Origin: Pseudomonadota bacterium
Lineage (GTDB): Bacteria > Pseudomonadota > Alphaproteobacteria > Azospirillales > Azospirillaceae
Direction: 5' to 3'
Length of the DNA: 6,815 bases
Assembly: GCA_023412175.1 (NCBI GenBank)
Contig: JAEYOB010000193.1
Coordinates: 1 to 6,815, forward strand
Below are positions 1 to 5,376 of this stretch, in pieces; position 1 is the first letter of the stretch; each line of letters starts with the position of its first letter. The notes under the pieces were generated by a model that saw nothing but the letters and a program-made list of their open reading frames with translations, was not told where the DNA came from and made no database searches. The position numbers were made by a program, and so were the translations under genes.

Positions 1-710
1 GTGTAGATCAGCTTGTTCTGCTTGGCGTAGGCATATTCGACGTAGCCGATCGCGCCGCCGGTCTGGGCGACGTTGTTGGCGACGCCCTCATTGCCCTTGG
101 CGCCGATGCCGACGGGCCATTCCAGCGCGGTGTTGACGCCGACCTTGTCCTTCCATTCGCCGTTGGTGGCGGCGAGATAGTTGGCGAAGTTGAAGGTCGT
201 GCCCGAGCCGTCCGAGCGGTGCACGACGGCGATGGCCATGTCGGGCAGCTTGGCATCGGGGTTCAGCTTGGCGATGGCCGGATCGTTCCAGTTGGTGATC
301 TTGCCCATGAAGATGTCGGCCAGCGTGGCGCCGTCGAGCACCAGGGCGCCCGGCTCGATGCCTTCGATGTTGACGACCGGCACGATGCCGCCCATCACCA
401 TAGGGAACTGCACGAGGCCGGTCGCCTCGAGGTCCTCGCCCTTCAGCGGCGCATCCGAGGCGCCGAACGTCACGGTCTTGGCCTTGATCTGCTTGATGCC
501 GCCGCCCGAGCCGATGGACTGGTAGTTCAGGCCGATGTCGGTCTGCTTCTTGTAGGCGTCGGCCCACTTCGAATAGATCGGGTAGGGGAAGGTCGCGCCG
601 GCGCCGGAGATGTCGGCGGCCTGGGCCGCGACGGAGGCCCCGCTTGCGGTCACGACGGCACACAGCCCGAACGCGGCGTGGCGGAGGGTCGTCTTGGTGA
701 GGAAGGTCAC
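1..710 (-). CDS. pstS: Phosphate ABC transporter substrate-binding protein PstS (C-terminus beyond the left edge)
   Basis: PstS binds inorganic phosphate in the periplasm and delivers it to the PstCAB importer; with PhoU and PhoR it also informs the phosphate-starvation response. The visible 236 residues begin with a Sec signal peptide (hydrophobic core about residues 12-28, cleavage most likely after AQA at 29-31). The mature protein opens with [11 protein letters not shown] (36-46), the classic PstS start. Further family segments are SIGSGGGI (65-72), FGASDAPL (82-89), RSDGSGTT (165-172, a phosphate-contacting loop) and GNEGVANNV (206-214). The family is usually about 340 residues, so roughly 100 are missing off the edge. 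The start is a GTG at 710 preceded by GGGAG with 8-nt spacing; the nearby ATG at 729 is out of frame. pstC, pstA and pstB would be expected further left, which is inference. The identification is very secure. Confidence 0.97.
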   Translation of the reverse strand, partial: MTFLTKTTLRHAAFGLCAVVTASGASVAAQAADISGAGATFPYPIYSKWADAYKKQTDIGLNYQSIGSGGGIKQIKAKTVTFGASDAPLKGEDLEATGLVQFPMVMGGIVPVVNIEGIEPGALVLDGATLADIFMGKITNWNDPAIAKLNPDAKLPDMAIAVVHRSDGSGTTFNFANYLAATNGEWKDKVGVNTALEWPVGIGAKGNEGVANNVAQTGGAIGYVEYAYAKQNKLIY

Positions 711-718
711 GATCACAA

Positions 719-723
719 CTCCC
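719..723 (-). promoter_or_regulatory. pstS: Ribosome binding site of pstS
   Basis: GGGAG read on the minus strand, 8 nt ahead of the GTG at 710. It decides the start: the only nearby ATG (727-729) is in another frame, and the GTG puts the signal peptide directly at the N-terminus. Confidence 0.7.
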
Positions 724-795
724 GTTCATGGATCCGGCGCGTTGGTCACGGCGGCTCGGACGCGGCGGACCTTAGCGGCCCTCTGAGTCCGGTTT

Positions 796-824
796 GTTGC
801 GGTTGTGTTGCAGTTTTGTGAATT
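796..824 (-). promoter_or_regulatory. Putative degenerate Pho box upstream of pstS
   Basis: On the minus strand three 7-mers follow each other at exactly 11-bp steps: AATTCAC (824-818), CTGCAAC (813-807) and CCGCAAC (802-796), separated by 4-nt A-rich spacers. PhoB boxes are direct 7-mers (CTGTCAT/C) with 4-nt AT-rich spacers, so the geometry fits exactly, while the base match is only partial (CTGCAAC matches CTGTCAC at 5 of 7). The array lies 86-114 nt ahead of the pstS GTG, a usual place. I see no clear -10 element after it. It could also act on the divergent gene at 956. Phosphate control of pstS is established for the family; this particular site is inference. Confidence 0.42.
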
Positions 825-942
825 GTGCCCTGGTCCGTCCCATTCCTGTCCCATGTGCCGGAGGTCCTATGCCGCACTTTGAGCGGCGCCGAATTGGGGG
901 TAGGATCGCTCCGTTCCGGTCCGGGGAGCCGGTGCCACGAAA

Positions 943-949
943 GAGAGGA
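943..949 (+). promoter_or_regulatory. Ribosome binding site that favours the GTG start at 956
   Basis: GAGAGGA lies 6 nt ahead of the GTG at 956. A rival GGAGG at about 860-864 sits only 4 nt before an ATG at 869, and that start would add 29 residues in front of the signal peptide. The site at 943-949 therefore gives the more sensible protein. Confidence 0.6.
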
Positions 950-955
950 CTGACC

Positions 956-1501
956 GTGGGTTCGGCGATTCGTTGGAAGACGCTTCTGTGCTTCGGTCTG
1001 GCTGGCCTCTGCGGCCTGGTGGGGGGCATGCAGCCGGGCGCTGCCCGCGCCGCGGCGGTGGAGGACGTGGGTCCGGAAGGGCAATGGCTGGCCGACTGCA
1101 CCGTTGACCGCATGACCGACACGCGCACCTGCCGCGTGTTGATTTACCGCCAGCTCGGGGACGCGTCGGGCGCCATGCGGACTGCGGCGCTCAGCGTGGT
1201 TCCGGTCGGCAAGGACTACGGGCTGTTCCTGACCATCGACAAGGGCGTGGTGGACCGTTGCGCGCTGCGCGTCGACCGTCAGCCGCGACTCGAGACGGCC
1301 ATCTCGACGATCAGCGTCTGCGTCTTCCCGAACTTCGCCGTGGACAAGGTGGCCGAGAGCTTCCGCAACGGCAGCAACGTGCTGACGCGCTTCACCTTCA
1401 AGGACGGCAGCCAGCAGGATGTCGATTTCCCCCTGAAGGGCTTCACGCAGGCCTTCGAGGAAATGGGGCGGGGCCTGAAGTCGCCGGCTCAGACCCCGTG
1501 A
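956..1501 (+). CDS. Secreted four-cysteine protein, distantly IalB-like
   Basis: A 181-residue protein with a Sec signal peptide: RWK at 6-8, hydrophobic core at about 9-24, probable cleavage after ARA (30-32). The mature part has four cysteines (48, 59, 102, 122), enough for two disulfides, which suggests a periplasmic fold. Its pattern, W-x-x-x-C near the start (44-48), a second Cys about 11 residues on, alternating beta-type strands, and a C-terminal FPLKGFTQAFEEM (158-170), resembles the invasion-associated locus B (IalB) family of alphaproteobacteria, whose members end with a similar GF-x-x-A segment. The similarity is weak and judged by eye; a generic conserved periplasmic protein is the safe alternative. 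The biochemical role of the IalB family is poorly defined, so no function is assigned. It stands alone, divergent from pstS. The upstream ATG at 869 is a possible but less likely start. Confidence 0.82.
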   Translation: MGSAIRWKTLLCFGLAGLCGLVGGMQPGAARAAAVEDVGPEGQWLADCTVDRMTDTRTCRVLIYRQLGDASGAMRTAALSVVPVGKDYGLFLTIDKGVVDRCALRVDRQPRLETAISTISVCVFPNFAVDKVAESFRNGSNVLTRFTFKDGSQQDVDFPLKGFTQAFEEMGRGLKSPAQTP

Positions 1502-1715
1502 ACCGGGCGGACGCGCGAAAGGCGGGCTGAACTCCAGGCCCCGCGTCGCGGCCGATGCCGAGGGGCGGGCTATTCTCAAGGTCCCCTCCCGATCGTTGCG
1601 CCGATCCGTTCCTATCCATCCATGCCCTCGTCCATCCATGCCTTCGCCGCTATGGCTCTGCCCTGGTTGCGGGATCTACCCTGAACCTCCTTTCACGAAA
1701 AAAGTTTCGGCGGGA
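1502..1715. other. Non-coding stretch without a recognisable gene
   Basis: Between the IalB-like gene and the promoter-like motif at 1716 I find no convincing gene. The short frames here (for example 1596-1784) are proline- and arginine-rich, lack a ribosome site and resemble nothing known. The only structure is an imperfect tandem repeat at 1615-1646. No hairpin with a T-run that would serve as a terminator for the upstream gene is evident. Confidence 0.5.
1615..1646. repeat. Two-copy 16-bp tandem repeat
   Basis: TCCATCCATGCCCTCG (1615-1630) is followed directly by TCCATCCATGCCTTCG (1631-1646), with one mismatch. It lies in non-coding DNA and has no evident function; it is probably a local slippage duplication. 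Confidence 0.75.
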
Positions 1716-1742
1716 TGTCGATACCACCGGCGCTCGTTCGTC
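1716..1742 (+). promoter_or_regulatory. Candidate ECF42-type promoter of the DGPF-sigma operon
   Basis: TGTCGA at 1716-1721 and CGTC at 1739-1742, with a 17-nt spacer, 60 nt ahead of the DGPF gene. From memory of published work on ECF42 sigma factors in Streptomyces venezuelae, their target promoters carry TGTCGA at -35 and CGA/TC at -10, ahead of DGPF-protein genes. The match to both halves, the spacing and the gene order agree, so the sigma factor encoded at 2286-3547 may drive this operon. TGTCGA also occurs by chance elsewhere here (for example near 1428 and 2590, inside genes); the bipartite match upstream of the right gene is what carries weight. Confidence 0.55.
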
Positions 1743-1748
1743 GTGAGG

Positions 1749-1770
1749 CAGGAGGCGGCGCAGCCTCCTG
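1749..1770 (+). other. Perfect 8-bp stem-loop in the leader of the DGPF gene
   Basis: CAGGAGGC (1749-1756) and GCCTCCTG (1763-1770) are exact inverted repeats around a 6-nt loop. No T-run follows, so it is not a classic intrinsic terminator. If transcription starts about 7 nt after the CGTC at 1739-1742, the hairpin would sit at the very 5' end of the mRNA, where it could protect the transcript. Its left arm contains AGGAGG, a decoy ribosome-site sequence that the stem would hide. The role is inference. Confidence 0.55.
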
Positions 1771-1802
1771 TCAATCAGGTGTGAATCAGTGGAGGGAAGA
1801 CG

Positions 1803-2225
1803 ATGCGTGTCATGGTTCTGGTGAAGGCGACCGAGGACAGCGAAGCGGGCGTCCTGCCCACGGCCGATCTCCTCATGGCCATGGGCAAGTACAACGAGGA
1901 ACTGGCGAATGCCGGCATCCTTCTGGCCGGCGAGGGGCTGCGGCCGTCGGCGCAGGGCAAGCGCGTGTCTTTCGACGGCCCTGGCCGCACCGTCATCGAC
2001 GGCCCCTTCGCCGAGACCCGCGAACTCGTCGCCGGCTTCTGGCTGTGGGAGGTTAAGGACATGGCGGAGGCGGTCGAGTGGCTGAAGCGCTGCCCCAATC
2101 CGATGCTCGGCCCGAGCGAGGTCGAGATCCGGCCGTTGTACGAGGCTGCCGACTTCGGCGACGCCTTCACGCCGGAGTTCGCCGAGCTGGAGGAGCGGAT
2201 CCGCGATAAGACCGCCGGGCACTGA
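1803..2225 (+). CDS. YCII/DGPF domain protein
   Basis: A 140-residue soluble protein of the YCII-related (YciI-like, dimeric alpha-beta barrel) family. The hallmark DGPF lies at 66-69 inside VIDGPFAETRELVAGFWLWEV (64-84), where DGPF, E71 and the GFW pattern are typical. The N-terminal strand MRVMVLVKAT and the segment MGKYNEELANAGILLAGEGL (27-46) also match the family, and the length is normal. The start is ATG with GGAGGG 6 nt upstream. Proteins of this type are routinely encoded next to ECF42 sigma factors, and such a sigma gene follows after 60 nt, so the two are probably one operon under the promoter-like site at 1716-1742. The biochemical activity of DGPF proteins is not established; an enzymatic or ligand-binding role is only a guess. 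Confidence 0.95.
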   Translation: MRVMVLVKATEDSEAGVLPTADLLMAMGKYNEELANAGILLAGEGLRPSAQGKRVSFDGPGRTVIDGPFAETRELVAGFWLWEVKDMAEAVEWLKRCPNPMLGPSEVEIRPLYEAADFGDAFTPEFAELEERIRDKTAGH

Positions 2226-2285
2226 TACGGTTCCGGTCGCCGCCGCGGCTTGCCTTGCCCTTGGATTCTCCCTTAGGCTCGGCGC

Positions 2286-3017
2286 GTGGCGGCGACCGAT
2301 ATCCATAAAGCGATCGAGACCGTCTTCCGGATCGAACAGGCCAGGCTCATCGCCAGCCTGGCCCGGATGGTGCGGGACATCGGCGTGGCCGAAGAGCTGG
2401 CGCAGGACGCGCTCGTCACCGCCCTCTCCGAATGGCCGAAGACCGGAGTCCCGGGGAACCCCGGCGCCTGGCTGATGGCCGCGGCCAAGCGCCGGGCCAT
2501 CGACGGGTTTCGCCGCAACCGGATGATCGCGCGCAAGCACGCCGAGATCGGGCGCGACGTCGCGGACGAACGCGATACCGGCGTCGAGGATGTCGAGGCG
2601 GCCATCGATGACGACCTCGGCGACGAGCTGCTGGGCCTGATCTTCGCCGCCTGCCATCCGGTGCTGTCCCGCGAGGCGCGCGCGGCCCTGACCCTGCGCC
2701 TGATCGGCGGGCTGACCACGGACGAGATTGCCCGCGCCTTCCTCTCCAGCGAAGCGGCCATCGCCCAGCGCATCGTCCGGGCCAAGAAGGCGCTCGGCAA
2801 GGCCGGACTGACCTATGAGGTGCCTCGCGGCACGGAACGGAAGGAACGCCTCGCCTCGGTGCTGGAGGTCATCTACCTGATCTTCAACGAGGGCTACTCG
2901 GCCACCGCCGGCGAGGACCTGATCCGCCCGGCCCTGTGCGCCGAGGCCCGGCCCTGGGCCGCATCCTCGCCGGTGCGGCGCCCGACGAACCGGAAGTCTT
3001 CGGTCTCCTCGCGCTGA
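2286..3017 (+). CDS. N-terminal part of the split ECF sigma factor (sigma-2 and sigma-4 regions)
   Basis: As written, this frame gives 243 residues. Sigma-2 includes LARMVRDIGVAEELAQDALV (25-44) and the -10-binding segment ending GAWLMAAAKRRAIDGFRR (60-77). Sigma-4 includes LTLRLIGGLTTDEIARAFL (135-153) with the recognition helix near 156-168. The last 21 residues (from 223) are out-of-frame sequence unlike the family. An in-frame TAG at 2274-2276 leaves the GTG at 2286 as the only upstream start, and its ribosome site is weak, perhaps reflecting translational coupling to the DGPF gene. If translated alone it would be a sigma factor without its extension. Work on ECF42 proteins, as I recall it, found the extension necessary for activity, so this product is probably inactive. 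Confidence 0.7.
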   Translation: MAATDIHKAIETVFRIEQARLIASLARMVRDIGVAEELAQDALVTALSEWPKTGVPGNPGAWLMAAAKRRAIDGFRRNRMIARKHAEIGRDVADERDTGVEDVEAAIDDDLGDELLGLIFAACHPVLSREARAALTLRLIGGLTTDEIARAFLSSEAAIAQRIVRAKKALGKAGLTYEVPRGTERKERLASVLEVIYLIFNEGYSATAGEDLIRPALCAEARPWAASSPVRRPTNRKSSVSSR

Positions 3018-3547
3018 TGGAAATCCAGGCATCGCGTCTGGCCGCCCGCACGGCGCCGGACGGTTCGCTGGTTCCCTTGACCGAACAGAACCGCGCCCGT
3101 TGGGATCGGCTCCTGATCCGCCGGGGGCTCGCCGCCCTGGAGCGCGCCGAGTCCCTGGGCGGCGCCGGCGGACCCTACGCCCTGCAGGCCGCGCTTGCCG
3201 CGTGCCATGCGAGGGCGCGCAGCGTGGAGGATACGGACTGGGAGCGGATGGCCACGCTCTACGACGCGCTTCGCGGGGTCATGCCGTCGCCGGTGGTCGA
3301 TCTGAACCGGGCGGTGGCCTACAGCATGGCCTTCGGCCCGGAAGCCGGGCTGGCGCTCCTCGCCGCGATCGAGCAGGCCGGAACCTTGCCCAACTACGCT
3401 CCCCTGCCGGCGGCGAAGGGGGATTTCCTGTTCCGGGCGGGCCGGCTGGCTGAAGCCATGGTCCAATTCGAGCGTGCGGCGGCGCTCACCCGCAATGAGC
3501 GCGAGAAGGCCTTCCTGCTTGGGCGGGCGGTGGCCTGCGGCGGCTGA
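2936..3547 (+). CDS. C-terminal part of the split ECF sigma factor (TPR-like extension)
   Basis: This frame is open from a GTG at 2936, but the first five residues (VRRGP) are not family-like and no ribosome site precedes it, so it is unlikely to be an independent gene. From 2951 it carries the ECF42 extension: LGRILAGAAPDEPEVFGLLALMEIQASR, EQNRARWDRLLI, GPYALQAALAACHARA, VVDLNRAVAYSMAFGPEAGL and a final TPR-like helix pair, GDFLFRAGRLAEAMVQFERA. No DNA-binding region is present. The extension has been proposed to sense or control activity, because ECF42 groups lack a classical anti-sigma factor. Best read as the remainder of the gene starting at 2286. Confidence 0.65.
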   Translation: MRRGPALGRILAGAAPDEPEVFGLLALMEIQASRLAARTAPDGSLVPLTEQNRARWDRLLIRRGLAALERAESLGGAGGPYALQAALAACHARARSVEDTDWERMATLYDALRGVMPSPVVDLNRAVAYSMAFGPEAGLALLAAIEQAGTLPNYAPLPAAKGDFLFRAGRLAEAMVQFERAAALTRNEREKAFLLGRAVACGG

Positions 3548-3582
3548 CCCCGACCGGGCGGGAGCGCCTTGCCGGGCCGTGC

Positions 3583-4512
3583 CTAATCCTCGCCCGCCGC
3601 CGGCGCTGCCACCACCGCGCGGCGGCGCACGGTCTCGCGGTGCAGGATGTAGCAGCCGCTCGCCACCACGATGGTGGCGCCGGTCACCACGTGCCAGCTC
3701 GGCACGTCGGTCCACAGCATCCAGCCGAACAGCGCCGCCCAGACGATGGAGGCGTAGTTGAACGGCGCGATCACCGCCGCCGGCGCCAGCGTATAGGCGC
3801 GCGTCATGTACAGCTGCGCCGTCCCGCCGACCAGCCCGGTCGCGGCCAGCAGCGCGAAGCCCGGAAGGTCCGGCGTCTGCCACCCGAAGGGCAGGGTCAG
3901 CGCGCTCAAGAGCGTTGTGATCAGCGTGAAGTAGAAGACAATGGTGTTGGCGCTCTCGCTGGTGCTGAGCTGGCGGATGGCGATCATGGCGAAGGACTGC
4001 GACAGCGCCGCCCCAAGCGCCACCATCGCGCCCAGTTGCAGGATGTCCTGGCTCGGCCGGACGATCACGAGCACGCCGACGAACCCCACGGCCACCGCGC
4101 TCCAGCGGTGGATGCCGACCTTCTCGTTCAGCAGCGGCACCGACAGCGCCGTGAGGAACAGCGGCGCGGCGAAGTTCAGCGCCACCGCGTCGGCCAGCGG
4201 CAGCAGGTGGAACGACCAGAACATCAGCGTCATCGACACCAGGCCGATGCACGAACGCCAGACATGGCCCATCGGCCGCGCCGTGCGGATGCTGCCGAAG
4301 CCGCCCTGCGCCATCACCGTCGCCCACACCGGAATCAGCGCGAAGGCGTTGCGGAAGAAGGTGACCTGGGTCAGCGGGTAGTCTTCCGCGGCCACCTTGA
4401 CCAGCACGTTGAGGATGGAGAAGAGGAACACGGCGATCAGCATCATCAGGATGCCGCGCGGCGCGTTGTCGACTCGCTGGACGGTGGAGGGGGCGCTGGA
4501 AGGGACGGGCAT
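3583..4512 (-). CDS. EamA-family (DMT superfamily) transporter
   Basis: A 309-residue inner-membrane protein with about ten hydrophobic segments arranged as two EamA repeats (about residues 20-150 and 163-297), the normal DMT build. The first repeat runs from GILMMLIAVFLFSILNVLVKVAA, with a FFRN segment after the second helix and PLLNEKVGIHRW at its end (the E of NEK is widely conserved in EamA). The second repeat contains AQLYMTRAYTLAPAAVIAPFNYASIVWAALFGW. Such proteins export or import metabolites such as amino acids; some alphaproteobacterial relatives are S-adenosylmethionine importers, but the substrate cannot be read from sequence. Neither candidate start has a clear ribosome site. I chose ATG 4512; a GTG at 4545 would add 11 residues but lies inside a perfect palindrome. 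The gene is intact, convergent with the sigma gene (35-nt gap) and 78 nt downstream of the PagL-like gene, so it could be co-transcribed with that. Confidence 0.93.
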   Translation of the reverse strand: MPVPSSAPSTVQRVDNAPRGILMMLIAVFLFSILNVLVKVAAEDYPLTQVTFFRNAFALIPVWATVMAQGGFGSIRTARPMGHVWRSCIGLVSMTLMFWSFHLLPLADAVALNFAAPLFLTALSVPLLNEKVGIHRWSAVAVGFVGVLVIVRPSQDILQLGAMVALGAALSQSFAMIAIRQLSTSESANTIVFYFTLITTLLSALTLPFGWQTPDLPGFALLAATGLVGGTAQLYMTRAYTLAPAAVIAPFNYASIVWAALFGWMLWTDVPSWHVVTGATIVVASGCYILHRETVRRRAVVAAPAAGED

Positions 4513-4542
4513 GCTGCGGATGCTAAACAATGTGCGCAAGAT

Positions 4543-4556
4543 CACGGCATGCCGTG
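4543..4556. promoter_or_regulatory. 14-bp perfect palindrome upstream of the EamA gene
   Basis: CACGGCATGCCGTG reads identically on both strands. It lies 30 nt ahead of the ATG at 4512, in the gap after the PagL-like gene, and could be a binding site for a dimeric regulator of the transporter. No protein is known to me for this site, and a palindrome of this length may also arise by chance in GC-rich DNA. Confidence 0.35.
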
Positions 4557-4563
4557 TCCGAAT

Positions 4564-4582
4564 GGCCGTGTTGCAGACGGCC
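4564..4582 (-). terminator. Weak stem-loop after the PagL-like gene
   Basis: GGCCGT and ACGGCC form a 6-bp stem with a 7-nt loop, 8 nt after the stop codon of the PagL-like frame. No T-run follows, so intrinsic termination is doubtful; it may only attenuate or protect the transcript. Confidence 0.25.
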
Positions 4583-4590
4583 TGCGCGCC

Positions 4591-5145
4591 CTATTGCCCG
4601 AAAAGGGCTCCGAACGGCATGCGGTAGGTGAAGCCGACCACGTTGTTAGGCTCGTTGCGGCTGTCGGCCGCGGGGCCGCCGGTGATGCGGCTGTAGCCCA
4701 GCGTCACCCGCGAGCGGTTCTCGAACTGGTAGCCCAACTCAAGCTGCGAGCGGAACTCGACCGCTCCGCGGGTCTCGCGCGGCGAGTTGGTGACGTACCC
4801 CGCGCCCACGCTGGGCGTGAAGGTGAAGGAGCCAACCGGGACGTCGATCAGCACGCCGCCGCGGCTGGTCATGGTGCCGTCCGGCTGCGTGTTTCCGGCG
4901 ACCCAGGGCCTCAGCGCCGCATAAGGCTCGAGGCCGGGCAGCGGGGCGGCGCCCAGCCGGTATTTCTGGTGCAGGTCGCCGATGCTCTCCGACCGGTCGG
5001 TCGGCACGGCGTTGGAGAAGGCAAGCGATCCCAGGCGTCAGTTGGGCACGCTGTCCACGGCCGACGACGCCTCATCGGCGTACGCCGGCCCGATGCCTGC
5101 AAGGCCCAGCGCGACTACGGCAATGAAGAGTCGGCAGCGTGTCAC
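4591..5145 (-). pseudogene. PagL-like (acyloxyacyl hydrolase family) outer-membrane barrel with an in-frame TGA
   Basis: Read through, this is 184 residues, the usual PagL size. PagL enzymes remove the 3-O-acyl chain from lipid A in the outer membrane. A signal peptide (1-23, cleavage after AYA) starts at GTG 5145, preceded by a G-rich possible ribosome site. Codon 36 is TGA (5040-5038), and the same frame then continues to 4591 with barrel strands such as FTFTPSVGAGY (107-117) and GAVEFRSQLELGYQFENRSRVTLGYSRI (127-154), which match the C-terminal half of PagL-type proteins. TGG (Trp) to TGA is the simplest cause. A downstream GTG at 5007 could restart translation but without a signal peptide, so no barrel would be exported. 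The catalytic His-x-Ser expected in the SHIS position is Arg153-Ile-Thr155, so even an intact product might be inactive. The family assignment is by eye. Confidence 0.72.
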
Positions 5146-5161
5146 GGCACACCCCCCGGGA

Positions 5162-5190
5162 TCCGGTGCATGGCCACAGTCTGCACCGGA
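5162..5190. promoter_or_regulatory. Perfect 9-bp inverted repeat in the divergent spacer
   Basis: TCCGGTGCA (5162-5170) and TGCACCGGA (5182-5190) are exact inverted repeats with an 11-nt spacer, so the half-site centres are 20 bp apart, about two helical turns. It lies 17-45 nt ahead of the GTG at 5145, and could be an operator for a dimeric regulator or, in RNA, a strong hairpin next to the ribosome site. Its right edge overlaps a second dyad, GGAAA-ATC-TTTCC, at 5188-5200. Function is inference. Confidence 0.5.
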
Positions 5191-5376
5191 AAATCTTTCC
5201 ATAATGTCAATAGGGTTCCCTCCCCCATTTTTGCAAGGGGGCAATACTGCTACCCCGCCGACGCACCGGGTTTGTCATAACGGCAAAGGGCGTACCGAGT
5301 GTGGGCCACTCTTCCGATGGCGGGGGGGCCGCTTTGCTGGAGGGTGGGATGCCGATCGCGTGCTAGGATGGCGGCC

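Larger units (their letters stand above)
2286..3547 (+). pseudogene. ECF42-type RNA polymerase sigma factor, split by a one-base frameshift
   Basis: Read as one gene with a -1 shift, this encodes about 420 residues, the usual length of ECF42-type sigma factors: sigma-2 region (about 20-80), sigma-4 helix-turn-helix region (about 115-170), then a long C-terminal extension with the NEGY segment at 201-204 and TPR-like helices. The family directs RNA polymerase to a few promoters, usually including its own operon with a DGPF gene, as here. Reading in the first frame is family-like up to CAEAR (218-222, ending at 2951) and then turns to nonsense, stopping at 3015-3017. The second frame continues family-like from ALGRILA (2951 onward) to 3547. 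No residue is missing at the join, so a single lost base (for example CGGCGCC reduced to CGGCCC) explains it. It may be a true mutation, an assembly error in GC-rich sequence, or, least likely, programmed frameshifting. Confidence 0.85.

Noticed and set aside
656..664. Cys17 of PstS as a lipoprotein site
   Set aside because: The residues before it (FGL) do not form a lipobox, and a good signal peptidase I site (AQA) follows at 29-31.
88..729. 213-residue frame starting at an ATG ahead of pstS
   Set aside because: It is the wrong frame of pstS; the GTG at 710 gives an unmistakable PstS with signal peptide.
746..1639. 297-residue open frame on the minus strand
   Set aside because: It runs through the IalB-like gene in antisense and across the putative Pho box, with no ribosome site or recognisable domain.
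1650..3032. 460-residue open frame on the minus strand
   Set aside because: It is antisense to the DGPF and sigma genes, which match known families; its own product matches nothing and is rich in Arg, Gly and Ala.
3548..3582. Bidirectional terminator between the convergent sigma and transporter genes
   Set aside because: Only a 4-bp stem (GGCG/CGCC) can be drawn and there is no T-run on either strand.
5205..5250. TTGACA-like and TTGCAA-like -35 elements upstream of the PagL-like gene
   Set aside because: No acceptable -10 hexamer lies at 16-18 nt from either on the minus strand.
3640..5280. 546-residue open frame on the plus strand
   Set aside because: It is antisense to the transporter and the PagL-like gene, is dominated by Arg, His, Gln, Asp and Gly, and has no domain. 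This is a typical shadow of GC-rich genes.
5349..5366. Five-codon leader frame (MPIAC) ahead of the kinase-fusion gene, with GGAGGG upstream
   Set aside because: It is too short to separate from chance and its codons show no attenuation logic.
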